Shown here one piece after another: positions 8,083 through 17,481 of a stretch of 64,000 nucleotides of DNA. Within the stretch, counting starts at the first letter, position 1. Each line of letters begins with the position of its first letter. Both the position numbers and the translations under genes were made by a program. This stretch comes from Actinoallomurus purpureus (lineage in GTDB: Bacteria; Actinomycetota; Actinomycetes; Streptosporangiales; Streptosporangiaceae): NCBI RefSeq assembly GCF_024055795.1, contig NZ_JAMXMY010000031.1, positions 1-64,000 on the forward strand, given 5' to 3'. The notes below the pieces were generated by a model. The model was not told where the DNA came from, ran no database searches, and worked only from the letters and a program-made list of their open reading frames with translations.

Positions 8083-8973
8083 ATGAACTCCGACACGCAG
8101 AATGCCTCTCTCACCCTCCTCGGGCTCGGTGCCATGGGCACCGCGCTCGCCCGCGCCTGGCTCGCCGCCGGGCATCCGCTGACCGTGTGGAACCGCACCG
8201 CCGAACGGGCCGAACCGCTCGCCGCCGAAGGGGCGACCGTCGCGGCGACCGCCGCCGAGGCGGTCGCCGCCAACGGCCTCGTGATGGTCTGCCTGCTCGA
8301 TGACGCCTCGGTCGTCTCGGCCCTGGCCGACGCGGACCTGACCGGCAAGGACCTGGTCGACCTCACGACCGGCACTCCCGGCCAGGCGCGGGCGCGGGCC
8401 GCGTGGGCGCGGTCGCGCGGCGCCCGCTTCCTGGACGGCGGGATCATGGCGGTCCCGCCGATGATCGGGGTCCCCGGTTCCGGAGGCTACGTCTTCTACA
8501 GCGGTTCCCGCGCGCTGTTCGACGCGCACCGGGACGCTCTGGCCGTGCCGGCCGGCACCGAATACGTCGGACAGGACGCCGGTCTGGCGGCCCTGCATGA
8601 CGTGGCGCTGCTGAGCGCGATGTACGGGATGTTCGCCGGGGTGGCGCACGCGTTCGCGCTGATCCGCGGGGAGGAGGTCGTGCCGAAGGAGTTCGCGCCC
8701 CTGCTCGTGCGCTGGCTGACCGCCATGACCGCCTCGGTGCACGGAGTGGCCGCACACCTGGAGAGCGGCGACTACGCCAAGGGGGTCGTCTCGAACCTCG
8801 CCATGCAGGTGGCGGGCACGCCGACGCTGCTGGGGACCGCCGAGGAGCAGGGGGTCAGCGCCGAGTTGCTCACCCCGTACGTCGGCCTGATGAAGCGCCG
8901 CCTCGCCGACGGGCACGGCGACGAGGGCACCACCGGTGTCATCGACCTGCTCGCCCGCCGTCCGATGCCTTGA
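8083..8973 (+). CDS. NADP-dependent imine-reductase-like oxidoreductase
   Basis: 296 residues, beta-hydroxyacid-dehydrogenase/imine-reductase type. Rossmann motif GLGAMGTALA (about 12-21) is followed by WNRT, the phosphate-binding signature of NADP-preferring members. The middle DLTTGTPGQARARAAW and FLDGGIMAVPPMIG match the imine-reductase branch rather than 6-phosphogluconate dehydrogenase. The C-terminal half is the helical dimerisation domain. Such enzymes reduce cyclic imines or beta-hydroxy acids; the physiological substrate is unknown. The ATG at 8083 is preferred over an upstream Met because the upstream region carries the putative operator. Confidence 0.8.
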   Translation: MNSDTQNASLTLLGLGAMGTALARAWLAAGHPLTVWNRTAERAEPLAAEGATVAATAAEAVAANGLVMVCLLDDASVVSALADADLTGKDLVDLTTGTPGQARARAAWARSRGARFLDGGIMAVPPMIGVPGSGGYVFYSGSRALFDAHRDALAVPAGTEYVGQDAGLAALHDVALLSAMYGMFAGVAHAFALIRGEEVVPKEFAPLLVRWLTAMTASVHGVAAHLESGDYAKGVVSNLAMQVAGTPTLLGTAEEQGVSAELLTPYVGLMKRRLADGHGDEGTTGVIDLLARRPMP

Positions 8974-9007
8974 GTACGGCCGGCGGGCACGGAGATCCCG
9001 CCCCCGA

Positions 9008-10009
9008 ATGTCGGCGGGCGCCGATAGCGTCGAGCATGTGATCGAACGGTGGGGGCAGGAGCGCCACGCCGCCGCCGGCGGCGCGACGGTCAGGTCCCCG
9101 AAGACGGCCGAGCAGCGCGAGCGGCGCGTCGCCGCCGGGGTCGAGGAGCTCGACCGGTGGCTGCGCGACCAGGTGGCCCAGGGCCTCGCGCACGCCGACC
9201 GTGCCCCGCGCACGGCCTGGGACGACGTCGCGCGCAGGCTCGTCGACGCCCAGGCCGCGGCGCTGGCGTCCTGGGTGCGGGAGCTCGGCTCGATCCCCGC
9301 CGAGGGCCGGCCTGAGCGGCTGCTGGAGGAGTACGCCCTGTTGCGGCTGCTGGCCACGGCCTTCCGGCGCCGCGACGACCTGCCGGAGCCGCTGCGGGCC
9401 ACCGTACGATCCCGCGTCGGCTTCACCGTGAGCCAGGAGGAGGTCCTGGCGGGCGAGTGGGTGCGGGATCACTGGTACGTCGCGGGGTGCCGCGACGTGG
9501 AGGAGGACCGGCTCGTCGCCCGGCGCGTCTGGCTGCGCGGCCGGGAGACCGGGCGGTCCGCGCTCGTCCTGTCCTTCGCCGCGCCGGGGCGGCCGCTGGA
9601 CGCCTCCCTCGTCGTCGGCGACACCCTCGACGCCGAGCTGGTCTTCTACCCCGGAGCGCAGCCACTGCGCGCGCTGGTCGCCGCCCGCCACTCGCCGCCC
9701 CTCCGGCGTCCGCCGCGCGGCACGACGGTGGCGGAGCTCTTGCGCGAACACGCCGCCGCGCTGTCCCGCGATCCCTGGCTCGAGCGGTGGCCCGCCGTGC
9801 TGGCCGACGTCCGGCCCGCGCAGGACGGCGCGGGCGGCCCCTGCCTGGTCGGCGCGGACGGTGACGCGCTCCCCCTGCGCACGACCGACGTGTGGCGGCT
9901 GCTCGCCGTCTCCGGCGGCCGTCCCCTCACCGTGTCCGGCGAGTGGTCGCCGCGCGGGCTGGTGGCGCTGTCCGCCTGGCAGGAGGAGGAAGGGGCCGTG
10001 GTGCTGTGA
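9008..10009 (+). CDS. SWIM-family protein lacking the zinc-finger domain (first gene of MoxR/VWA operon)
   Basis: About 333 residues from ATG 9008 (323 if the GTG at 9038 is used). The sequence from EQRERRVAAGVEELDRWLRDQV through VSGEWSPRGLVALSAW corresponds to the region that follows the SWIM zinc finger in the protein normally heading this operon in actinomycetes. That N-terminal finger (CxC...CxH, roughly 100 residues) is absent: the frame begins right after where it should be, and the imine-reductase gene ends only 35 bases upstream. It may therefore be a truncated gene. The stop overlaps the next gene (GTGCTGTGAGC), so it is still coupled to the operon. Function of the family is unknown. 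Confidence 0.75.
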   Translation: MSAGADSVEHVIERWGQERHAAAGGATVRSPKTAEQRERRVAAGVEELDRWLRDQVAQGLAHADRAPRTAWDDVARRLVDAQAAALASWVRELGSIPAEGRPERLLEEYALLRLLATAFRRRDDLPEPLRATVRSRVGFTVSQEEVLAGEWVRDHWYVAGCRDVEEDRLVARRVWLRGRETGRSALVLSFAAPGRPLDASLVVGDTLDAELVFYPGAQPLRALVAARHSPPLRRPPRGTTVAELLREHAAALSRDPWLERWPAVLADVRPAQDGAGGPCLVGADGDALPLRTTDVWRLLAVSGGRPLTVSGEWSPRGLVALSAWQEEEGAVVL

Positions 10010-11514
10010 GCCCCTGGAACGAGCACGTGACCGCCGCACTGCTGGGCACGCGCCGGCGGCGGGTGCCGCCGCTCGACGAGGCGCCGGTGGCCCCCGCCGA
10101 GCCGGCGGCCCGCCTGCTGGACCAGGCGGCGCTGCTGGCGGTGCGCAGGCGGGCCGGGTGGCGGCCGGTGACGGCGGAGCCGATCGCGCCCGCCCCGGCG
10201 GAGACCGCACCCGTCGTGCCGCCCGCCGCGGCCGACCGGTTGGGCCGGATCCTGTCCGGCGAGCACGCCCGCGTCCTTCCGGAGTGGCTGGAGGCGGCGG
10301 CCCGGAGCGGCCGCCGTGTGCCGCCAAGGTTGCTCCCGGACCTGCTGCACAAGGGCCGGTCCGACCGGGCGCTGCGCCCGTCCATCGCGCGGGCGGCGGG
10401 CCGGCGGGGCGTGTGGCTGGCGATGCGGAACCTCGACTGGGCGTACCTCGTCGTGGCGAGCGGCGGCGAGGAGGTCGAGGCGCCCGAGGTGTGGGAGACC
10501 GGTGCCCGCGCCCAGCGCGTCGCGCACCTGCTTCGCCTCCGGGCCACCGACGCGGCCGCGGCCCGTGCGACCCTGTCGTCGACGTGGACACGCGAGCCCG
10601 CCCCGGAGCGGGCGCACTTCCTCGCGGCCTTCGAACGCGGGCTGTCCCTCGCGGACGAGGACTTCCTCGAGGCGGCGCTGGACGACCGCGGCCTTGAGGT
10701 GCGCCGCATCGCGGCCGACCTGCTCGCCCGCCTGCCAGACTCGGCGTACGCCCGGCGCATGGCCGACCGGGCTCGCGCCTTCCTGCGCGCCGAGACCGGC
10801 CCGTCCGGCGGCCCCGAGCGGATCGTCGTCGATCCGCCGGAGCACCACGACGAGGAGATGCGGCGCGACGGCATCCCGTACCACGCGGCCGAGCGCATCG
10901 GGAACCGCGCGGGCTGGCTCCGAGAGATCCTCGCCCGCACGCCGCCGTCCACCTGGGACGAGCTGTTCGGCATGCCCCCGGCGCTCATCACCGGTCTGCC
11001 GGTCGCCGAGGCGGCCGTCGGCGACGGGTCACGCGCCGCGCCGGACGGGCAGGCCGCGCGGGACGTCCACCTGGGCTGGGCTCGCGCGGCGGTGCGGCAA
11101 CGGGACGCCGCCTGGGCCAGGGCGCTGCTGACGGGCGACGTCATGCTCGGCGAGGTCCCGACCCTCGCCGACCTGCTGGACGTCCTGCCCCCCGGTGAGC
11201 GGGAGAACGCCGCGGCCGAGGCGGTCCGCCGGATCGATGGGCCCGCCGACCGCGTCACGGTGCTCGAGCGCGTCCCCGGCCCCTGGGCCGGCGCGCTGGC
11301 CGACATGATGATCGACGCCGTGGCCGCGGCCGTGACGGACCCCGACGACGGGCGGTTCCCGGCCGAGCCGTACCGCCTCGCCGGCGAACGCCTCTCCCCC
11401 GCCACCGCACCCCGCCTGGACGATCTCGCCCGGCGCCACCCGGCACGCGGGCCGTTGTCCGAGCTCGCCGACATCCTGCGCTTCCGTCACGACATGCTCG
11501 AGGAACTGCGGTGA
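10006..11514 (+). CDS. DUF5691-type helical-repeat protein
   Basis: 502 residues from GTG 10006, overlapping the previous stop by 4 bases. It starts SPWNEHVTAALLGTRRRRVPPL, the opening seen in DUF5691 proteins, and is built from Arg/Ala/Leu-rich helices resembling HEAT-like repeats, with no catalytic motif seen. In actinomycetes this family sits between the SWIM protein and the MoxR ATPase, as here, so it is probably a structural partner of the ATPase/VWA pair. The family assignment rests on order plus the N-terminal motif. A 166-base gap without an obvious terminator separates it from the MoxR gene. Confidence 0.75.
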   Translation: MSPWNEHVTAALLGTRRRRVPPLDEAPVAPAEPAARLLDQAALLAVRRRAGWRPVTAEPIAPAPAETAPVVPPAAADRLGRILSGEHARVLPEWLEAAARSGRRVPPRLLPDLLHKGRSDRALRPSIARAAGRRGVWLAMRNLDWAYLVVASGGEEVEAPEVWETGARAQRVAHLLRLRATDAAAARATLSSTWTREPAPERAHFLAAFERGLSLADEDFLEAALDDRGLEVRRIAADLLARLPDSAYARRMADRARAFLRAETGPSGGPERIVVDPPEHHDEEMRRDGIPYHAAERIGNRAGWLREILARTPPSTWDELFGMPPALITGLPVAEAAVGDGSRAAPDGQAARDVHLGWARAAVRQRDAAWARALLTGDVMLGEVPTLADLLDVLPPGERENAAAEAVRRIDGPADRVTVLERVPGPWAGALADMMIDAVAAAVTDPDDGRFPAEPYRLAGERLSPATAPRLDDLARRHPARGPLSELADILRFRHDMLEELR

Positions 11515-11680
11515 TACCGCCTGAGGAGCGAGCCCGACGCAGCGAGCGGAGCGGACGGCCGAGCATCGTCCTCTGGTGCGCCTCCGGCACGACGAAGACC
11601 GCCCGCGAAGCGAGTGAGGGCGAGCGACCTTTGAGCACGCGCGACCACGCACCCCCGCACCGACGAAGGAGTTCCTGACG

Positions 11681-12763
11681 ATGACCGAGGCCGTGCTGCG
11701 CCCGCACGCCGAGCACCAGTTCGCCGACGAGCTCGTCCTCCTCGCCGAACGGGACGACCGGCCGCGCCCGCCCGGCTGGCGGCTGTCGCCGCGGGCCGTC
11801 ATGGTCTATCTCCTCGGCGGAGCACTGTCCGACGGCACCGTCATCACGCCGAAATACGTCGGGCCGCGCCGCCTGATCGAGGTCGCCGTCGCCACCCTCG
11901 CCACGGACCGGGCGCTGCTGCTGCTCGGTGTCCCCGGCACGGCGAAGACCTGGGTGTCGGAGCACCTCGCGGCGGCGGTCAGCGGGGACTCCACGCTGCT
12001 CGTCCAGGGCACCGCCGGCACGACGGAGGAGGCGATCCGGTACGGCTGGAACTACGCCCGGCTGCTGGCCGAGGGCCCGTCGGAGCAGGCTCTGGTGCCG
12101 AGCCCGGTGATGCGCGCGATGCGGTCCGGGGCCGTCGCCCGGGTCGAGGAGCTCACCCGGATGCCCTCCGACGTCCAGGACTCCCTCATCACGATCCTGT
12201 CCGAGAAGGCCCTGCCCGTACCGGAACTGGGCACCGAGACGCAGGCGCGCAAGGGGTTCACGGTCATCGCGACCGCCAACGATCGTGACCGCGGCGTGAA
12301 CGACCTGTCCAGCGCGTTGCGCCGCCGGTTCAACACCGTCGTGCTGCCGCTGCCCGCGACGACCGAGGAGGAGGTCGACATCGTCGCCCGCCGGGTCGCC
12401 CAGATCGGCACGTCGCTGGAGCTGCCCGAGACCATCGCCGGGCTCGAAGAGATCCGCCGGGTCGTGACCGTCTTCCGTGAGCTGCGCTCCGGCCGCACCG
12501 CCGACGGCCGCACGCGGCTCAAGTCGCCCAGCGGCACGCTGAGCACGGCCGAGGCGATCTCGGTGATCACCAGCGGCCGGGTGCTCGCGACGCACTTCGG
12601 CGACGGGGTGCTGCGCGCCGCCGACGTGGCGGGCGGCATCGTCGGCTCGGTCGTGCAGGACCCGGTGTCGGACCGCGTCGTGTGGCAGGAGTACCTCGAA
12701 ACCGTCGTCCGTGAACGCCCCGAATGGCGCGACTTCTACCGCGCCTGCCGGGAGGTCTCCTGA
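11681..12763 (+). CDS. MoxR-family AAA+ ATPase
   Basis: 360 residues. Walker A is GVPGTAKT (83-90) and the Walker B-like segment is ARVEELTRMP (153-162). Sensor region: VIATANDRDRGVNDLSSALRRRFN, with the arginine-finger pair. MoxR ATPases act with VWA-domain proteins as chaperone-like remodelling machines. A good ribosome site, AAGGAG, lies 9 bases before ATG 11681. The stop is followed after 2 bases by the DUF5682 start, so the genes are one unit. Confidence 0.92.
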   Translation: MTEAVLRPHAEHQFADELVLLAERDDRPRPPGWRLSPRAVMVYLLGGALSDGTVITPKYVGPRRLIEVAVATLATDRALLLLGVPGTAKTWVSEHLAAAVSGDSTLLVQGTAGTTEEAIRYGWNYARLLAEGPSEQALVPSPVMRAMRSGAVARVEELTRMPSDVQDSLITILSEKALPVPELGTETQARKGFTVIATANDRDRGVNDLSSALRRRFNTVVLPLPATTEEEVDIVARRVAQIGTSLELPETIAGLEEIRRVVTVFRELRSGRTADGRTRLKSPSGTLSTAEAISVITSGRVLATHFGDGVLRAADVAGGIVGSVVQDPVSDRVVWQEYLETVVRERPEWRDFYRACREVS

Positions 12764-12765
12764 CC

Positions 12766-15171
12766 GTGGCCGCGCCCGCCCACGAACGCGTACGGATCTT
12801 CGGGATCCGGCATCACGGCCCGGGATCGGCGCGGGCGCTCGGCCGCGCGCTGGACGATATACGGCCCGACATGGTCCTGATCGAAGGACCACCCGAGGCC
12901 GACGCCATCGTCGGCCTCGCCGCCAATCCCGGCATGGTGCCACCGGTGGCGTTGCTCGCCCACGCGCTGGACGGCGGGGAGGAACGGCGCGCGGCGTTCT
13001 GGCCGTTCGCGGAGTTCAGCCCCGAGTGGCAGGCGATCCGGCATGCCCTTCGGGCGGGGGTGCCCGTCCGCTTCTTCGACCTGCCGGCCGCGCACCAGCT
13101 CGCCGACGAGCCGGACCGCGACCGCCCCGCCGGACCCGAGGCCACCGGACCCGAGACAACCCCGACGGCCGTCCGGCCCGAGGCCGCTTCGGGGACGGGT
13201 GACGGGTCCGGCGGGGCCGCCGAGGCGGTGCGCCTCGATCCCCTGGCCCGCCTCGCCGAGGCCGCGGGTTACGACGACGCCGAACGCTGGTGGGACGACG
13301 TCGTCGAGCACCGCGACGGCGGCCCCTCGCCGTTCGAGGCCGTCGCCGAGGCGATGGCCGCGCTCCGCGAGCACGCGCCGGCCATGCCCGAGGACCACCT
13401 GCGGCGGGAGGAGCGGCGCGAGGCGTACATGCGCAGGACGGTGCGGCGCGCGCTCAAGGACGGGTACGAGCGGATCGCGGTGGTCTGCGGCGCGTGGCAC
13501 GTCCCCGCGATCGCCGCCGGGCTCCGCTCCACCCGCTCGGCGGGCGCGCCGACCGCGGCGGCCGACGACCGTACGCTGCGCGGGCTGCCCACGACGAAAG
13601 TGGCACTGACCTGGGTGCCCTGGTCGTACGGCCGCCTGGCGGTCCGCTCCGGGTATGGCGCCGGGGTCGTGTCCCCGGGGTGGTACCACCACCTGTTCAC
13701 GGCGCCCGACCGCCCGATCGAGCGCTGGTTCGCCGCGGTGGCGGCGGTGCTGCGCGCCGAGGACCTGCCCGTGTCGTCCGCGCACGTCATCGAGGCCGTA
13801 CGCCTCGCGAACGCGCTCGCCGCGCTGCGCGGCCGGCCGCTCGCCGGGCTGGACGAGGTCACCGAGGCGGCCCTCGCCGTCCTGTGCGAAGGCGCCGAAC
13901 TCCCCCTGGAGCTGATCCAGCGCCGCATGGTCGTGGGCGAACGCCTCGGCTCCGTACCCGACGGCGCGCCGATGGTGCCGCTCCAGCGGGACCTGCGGGA
14001 CGAGCAGCGGCGGCTGCGGCTCAATCCGTCGGCGACCGCGAAGGAGGCCGACCTGGATCTGCGCAGGCCGGTCGACCTGGATCGCAGCCGCCTGCTGCAC
14101 AGGCTTCGGCTGCTGGGCGTCCCGTGGGGAGAGCCCGCCGGGTCCGGGCGTGGCAAGGGCACCTTCCGTGAGACCTGGACGCTGGCGTGGCGGCCGGAGT
14201 TCGACGTCCGGCTGGTCGATGCCGGCGCGTGGGGCCTGACGGTCCGGAGCGCGGCGTCCGCGCGGGCGCGGGCGCTGGCCGCCGAGGCCGCCACCCTGGC
14301 GGAGCTCACCGCGCTGGCCGAGCGCTGCCTGCCGGCCGACCTCGGCGACGCGTTGCCGGCGGTCATGGCCGCGCTCGCCGACCGGGCGGCGACCGACACC
14401 GACGTCGCCCACCTCATGGCGGCGCTTCCCGCGCTGGTCCGCACGCTGCGCTACGGGGACGTGCGCGGCACCTCGGTGGAGCCGCTGCGCACCGTCGTCG
14501 ACGGTCTCGTCGTGCGCGTCTGCGTCGGGCTGCCGGGCGAGGTCTCCGGGCTCGACGACGACGCGGCCCGGGCGCTCCTCGACCGCGTCGACGACGTCCA
14601 CGGCGCGCTGTCCCTCCTCGACGACGCCGACCACGCCGCGCGCTGGCGCGGCACGCTCGCCGCCCTCCTCGACCGTCCGGGGCTGCACGGCCTGATCGAG
14701 GGGCGACTCACCCGCCTACTGCTGGAGGCCGGATCGCCGGACGACGCCGACGGGCCTGCGGGCGGGATCGGCGACCGGATGGCGCGTGCCGTCTCGGTCG
14801 GGGCCTCACCGGCCCGGGCGGCCGCCTGGATCGAGGGCTTCCTCTCCGGCGGCGGGCTGATCCTCGTTCACGACGACCGGCTGCTCCGCCTGGTGGACGA
14901 CTGGATCGGCGGCCTGCCCGCGGACTCCTTCACCGACGTGCTGCCGTTGCTGCGCCGGACGTTCGCGACGTTCGAGGCGCCGGAGCGCCGCTCCATCGGC
15001 GAGCGGGTGGCTCGCATCGGCGCCGCCCCCGGCCGGGGCCCCGCCGACGACGAGACCCTGGACTCCGCACGCGCCGCCCCGGCCGTACGGACGGTCATCG
15101 ACATCCTCGGCTGGCCTGCTCGCGGAGCGGATCCCGGGCGGCCCCGCGACGACGGGAGGGGATGGGCGTGA
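12766..15171 (+). CDS. DUF5682-family protein of the MoxR/VWA system
   Basis: 801 residues from GTG 12766, two bases after the MoxR stop. The N-terminus VRIFGIRHHGPGSARALGRAL with IEGPPEAD is the conserved start of DUF5682 proteins. A region about 130-160 is a Pro/Glu/Thr linker; the C-terminal half is helical. Family members resemble, at the N-terminus, TraB/ChaN-like folds with His and Glu residues, but the biochemical role is unknown. The ATG of the VWA gene lies inside this gene's last codons. Confidence 0.8.
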   Translation: MAAPAHERVRIFGIRHHGPGSARALGRALDDIRPDMVLIEGPPEADAIVGLAANPGMVPPVALLAHALDGGEERRAAFWPFAEFSPEWQAIRHALRAGVPVRFFDLPAAHQLADEPDRDRPAGPEATGPETTPTAVRPEAASGTGDGSGGAAEAVRLDPLARLAEAAGYDDAERWWDDVVEHRDGGPSPFEAVAEAMAALREHAPAMPEDHLRREERREAYMRRTVRRALKDGYERIAVVCGAWHVPAIAAGLRSTRSAGAPTAAADDRTLRGLPTTKVALTWVPWSYGRLAVRSGYGAGVVSPGWYHHLFTAPDRPIERWFAAVAAVLRAEDLPVSSAHVIEAVRLANALAALRGRPLAGLDEVTEAALAVLCEGAELPLELIQRRMVVGERLGSVPDGAPMVPLQRDLRDEQRRLRLNPSATAKEADLDLRRPVDLDRSRLLHRLRLLGVPWGEPAGSGRGKGTFRETWTLAWRPEFDVRLVDAGAWGLTVRSAASARARALAAEAATLAELTALAERCLPADLGDALPAVMAALADRAATDTDVAHLMAALPALVRTLRYGDVRGTSVEPLRTVVDGLVVRVCVGLPGEVSGLDDDAARALLDRVDDVHGALSLLDDADHAARWRGTLAALLDRPGLHGLIEGRLTRLLLEAGSPDDADGPAGGIGDRMARAVSVGASPARAAAWIEGFLSGGGLILVHDDRLLRLVDDWIGGLPADSFTDVLPLLRRTFATFEAPERRSIGERVARIGAAPGRGPADDETLDSARAAPAVRTVIDILGWPARGADPGRPRDDGRGWA

Positions 15172-16346
15172 GCGCCGGAGCGGAGACGGGCGAGGACAGG
15201 ATGCGGCGCTGGCGGATGGTCCTCGGCGGCGAGGCGGCCGAGTCCACCGGCACGGCCCTCACCGGCGACGACGCGAAGATGGACGCCGCGCTCGAGGCGG
15301 TGTACGGCACGGCCGGACGCGGCGGTGGGCGGCGCGGCCGGAGTGCCGGGCTCGGCGCGTCCGCGCCGCAGGTCGCCCGCTGGCTGGGCGACATCCGGGC
15401 GTTCTTCCCGTCGACCGTCGTCCAGATCATGCAGAAGGACGCCGTCGAACGCCTCGACCTGACCCGCCTGCTACTCGAACCCGAGCTGCTGGAGGCGGTG
15501 GAACCCGACGTCCACCTGGTCGGCACACTGCTGTCCCTGAACCAGGTCCTGCCGGAGCGGGCCCGGGATTCCGCGCGGGCGGTCGTCCGTACCGTCGTGC
15601 GCCGGCTCGAGGAACGCCTCGCGCAGCGCATCCGGTCGGCCGTCGATGGCGCCCTCGACCGGTCCGCGCGGCGACGACGGCCGCGGCGCGTCTCCGAGGT
15701 CGACTGGAATCGCACGATCCGCGCGAACCTCCGCCACTACATCCCGTCGCACCGGACCGTGGTCCCCGAACACCTCATCGGGTACGGCCGCCGACGCCGG
15801 ACCGTCGAGCGCGACATCGTCCTGTGCGTCGACCAGAGCGGCTCCATGGCGGCGTCGGTGGTCCACGCGGGCGTGCTCGGCGCGGTCCTGGCCTCGATGC
15901 CGACGCTGCGCACCTCGCTGGTCGCGTTCGACACGTCGGTCGTGGACCTCACCGACCGGCTGCACGACCCGGTCGACCTGCTGTTCGGCACCCAGCTGGG
16001 CGGCGGCACGGACATCGGCCGGGCCCTGGCTTACTGCGAGCGCCTCATCACCCGCCCCCGTGACACCGTCCTCGTCCTGATCAGCGACCTGTACGAGGGC
16101 GGGGTGCGCGCGGAGATGCTGAAGCGGGTGGCCGCCCTGACCTCCGCCGGCACGCAGGTCGTCGCGCTGACGGCCCTCTCGGACGAGGGAGCCCCCGCCT
16201 TCGACCGCGCGAACGCCGCCGCGCTGGCCGCTCTCGGTGCGCCCGCCTTCGCCTGCACGCCCGACGCGTTCCCCGACCTGATGGCCGCCGCGATCGAACG
16301 CCGCGACCTGAGGGAATGGTCCGAACGCACGCCTCTCGACCGGTAG
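15162..16346 (+). CDS. VWA-domain protein, partner of the MoxR ATPase
   Basis: 394 residues, start ATG 15162 with GGGAGGGG just upstream and a 10-base overlap with the DUF5682 stop. The C-terminal half is a von Willebrand A domain with an intact MIDAS: DQSGS at 224-228, T283 in GGGTDIG, and D309 in LISDLYEGG. The N-terminal 180 residues are helical. VWA proteins bind a divalent cation and a partner at this site, and MoxR ATPases drive their remodelling. No signal peptide or membrane segment, so the complex is cytoplasmic. Confidence 0.9.
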   Translation: MGVSAGAETGEDRMRRWRMVLGGEAAESTGTALTGDDAKMDAALEAVYGTAGRGGGRRGRSAGLGASAPQVARWLGDIRAFFPSTVVQIMQKDAVERLDLTRLLLEPELLEAVEPDVHLVGTLLSLNQVLPERARDSARAVVRTVVRRLEERLAQRIRSAVDGALDRSARRRRPRRVSEVDWNRTIRANLRHYIPSHRTVVPEHLIGYGRRRRTVERDIVLCVDQSGSMAASVVHAGVLGAVLASMPTLRTSLVAFDTSVVDLTDRLHDPVDLLFGTQLGGGTDIGRALAYCERLITRPRDTVLVLISDLYEGGVRAEMLKRVAALTSAGTQVVALTALSDEGAPAFDRANAAALAALGAPAFACTPDAFPDLMAAAIERRDLREWSERTPLDR

Positions 16347-16400
16347 AGACGACTTTCTGCGCGGCGGACGTGGGAGGACGGGGCGAAGGCCCGGCTCTCC

Positions 16401-16435
16401 CCGGTGGCGGCGGACCACCATGCCGCCGCCACCGG
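16401..16435. terminator. Bidirectional terminator-like hairpin between VWA and chitosanase genes
   Basis: Perfect 13-bp stem, CCGGTGGCGGCGG (16401-16413) and CCGCCGCCACCGG (16423-16435), with a 9-base loop, between two convergent genes. There is no long T-run, as is common in high-GC actinomycetes. Confidence 0.7.
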
Positions 16436-16446
16436 AGAGTTCCCCT

Positions 16447-17313
16447 CTAGCTCTTGATCGTGTAGCTGTCGCCGTACACCTTCCAGGTGAGCGGCGGGTT
16501 GAGGTCCAGGTTGCCGGCCTTCAGGAAGACCCGCTGCTCGGTGTCGACGCGGCTGGTGTCGCTGTGGGCCTCCTCGTGCTTCATCGCGACCTTGCGGGCG
16601 TCGAGGAACGCGTTGAGGTAGGTGACCTCACTGCCGCCCTGGGCCGGGGTCTTGGCCTTCTTCATCGCCGCCGCCCGGATGCCGCCGAAGCTGTCCCCGT
16701 CACTGCCGGGGCCGTGCATGACGATGGCGTCGTAGTAGATGAACTGGCCGAGCGCGCGCAGGCCGTCCTTCTTGGCCTGGTTCACCGCCGGGTTGAAGTA
16801 GACCCGGTCGCGCTCGTCGTCCTGGGCCTGCTGGAAGACCTTGTCGGAGGCGGCCTTACGCCAGTCCTTGGGGAAATTCGGGTCCAGGCCCTTGTGCGAG
16901 TCGCCGCCGTTGACCTTGCGCAGCGCCGGCAGGTATTTGGCCAGGACGTTGCCGGGCTCGCGGTCGGTGTACGACTGGACGAGTTCCAGCATGTCACCGG
17001 TCCCGGAGCAGAAGCCGATGATGCCGGCGGTGTATCCCCGGCCATCTCCGATGTCCTCGATGTACTTGTACTGCGCTCGCCAGTCGAGTGAGGAGTTCTC
17101 CGCGCTGGACACCAGCTGCATGGCGATGTCCTTCTTGTGCGGGTCGGTGAGGTCGACGGACGCTTTCGTCACCGAACCGGTCTGAACGGCCCGCGAGCCG
17201 GAGGAGTGCCCGGTGCCCGCCTCGACGGCGACGGCACCGGTGAAGGCCACGCCCAGGGCGAGGGCTACCGGTACGGTGCGTCGAGCGGACTTCTGGCTGA
17301 GGGGGAGGCGCAT
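16447..17313 (-). CDS. csn: GH46 chitosanase, secreted
   Basis: 288 residues from the ATG at 17313; an upstream in-frame ATG (17346) lacks a ribosome site, whereas AAGGA precedes 17313. The signal peptide is residues about 1-40. The mature protein is closely similar to Streptomyces chitosanases: DPHKKDIAMQLVSSAENSS, IEDIGDGRGYT, IIGFCSGTGDMLE, TPAQGG and DTSRVDTEQRVFLKAGNLDLNPPL are all present. The catalytic acid and base are E72 (SSAENSS) and D90 (IGDGRGYT), equivalent to E22 and D40 of the N174 enzyme. It hydrolyses chitosan outside the cell. One of the surest calls in the window. Confidence 0.97.
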   Translation of the reverse strand: MRLPLSQKSARRTVPVALALGVAFTGAVAVEAGTGHSSGSRAVQTGSVTKASVDLTDPHKKDIAMQLVSSAENSSLDWRAQYKYIEDIGDGRGYTAGIIGFCSGTGDMLELVQSYTDREPGNVLAKYLPALRKVNGGDSHKGLDPNFPKDWRKAASDKVFQQAQDDERDRVYFNPAVNQAKKDGLRALGQFIYYDAIVMHGPGSDGDSFGGIRAAAMKKAKTPAQGGSEVTYLNAFLDARKVAMKHEEAHSDTSRVDTEQRVFLKAGNLDLNPPLTWKVYGDSYTIKS

Positions 17314-17425
17314 GTTCCTTACCGTTTCAGTCGACTTTCTTGACATGCCGTTCAGGGCTGGGGGCAGAACGGCACCGCGCCACCAGGACGATGGCGACTT
17401 ATCGTGACGGGGCGATCGTCGGTGC

Positions 17426-17481
17426 TAGGTAAAGGTTCCTAACTAATCGCGATGAAAGCAGTTGACCGGGGGTGCTGTCAA
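17426..17481 (-). promoter_or_regulatory. Chitosanase promoter region with candidate operator
   Basis: Within the 324-base gap upstream of csn, the minus strand has TTGACA (17481-17476), a plausible -35, and downstream a 16-bp imperfect palindrome TAGGTAAAGGTTCCTA (17426-17441) with matching 4-base arms TAGG/CCTA. AGG...CCT palindromes are the kind of site bound by the ROK-type repressors of streptomycete chitosanase genes; I infer by analogy only. The -10 is not clear. No gene seen in the rest of the gap. Confidence 0.4.
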
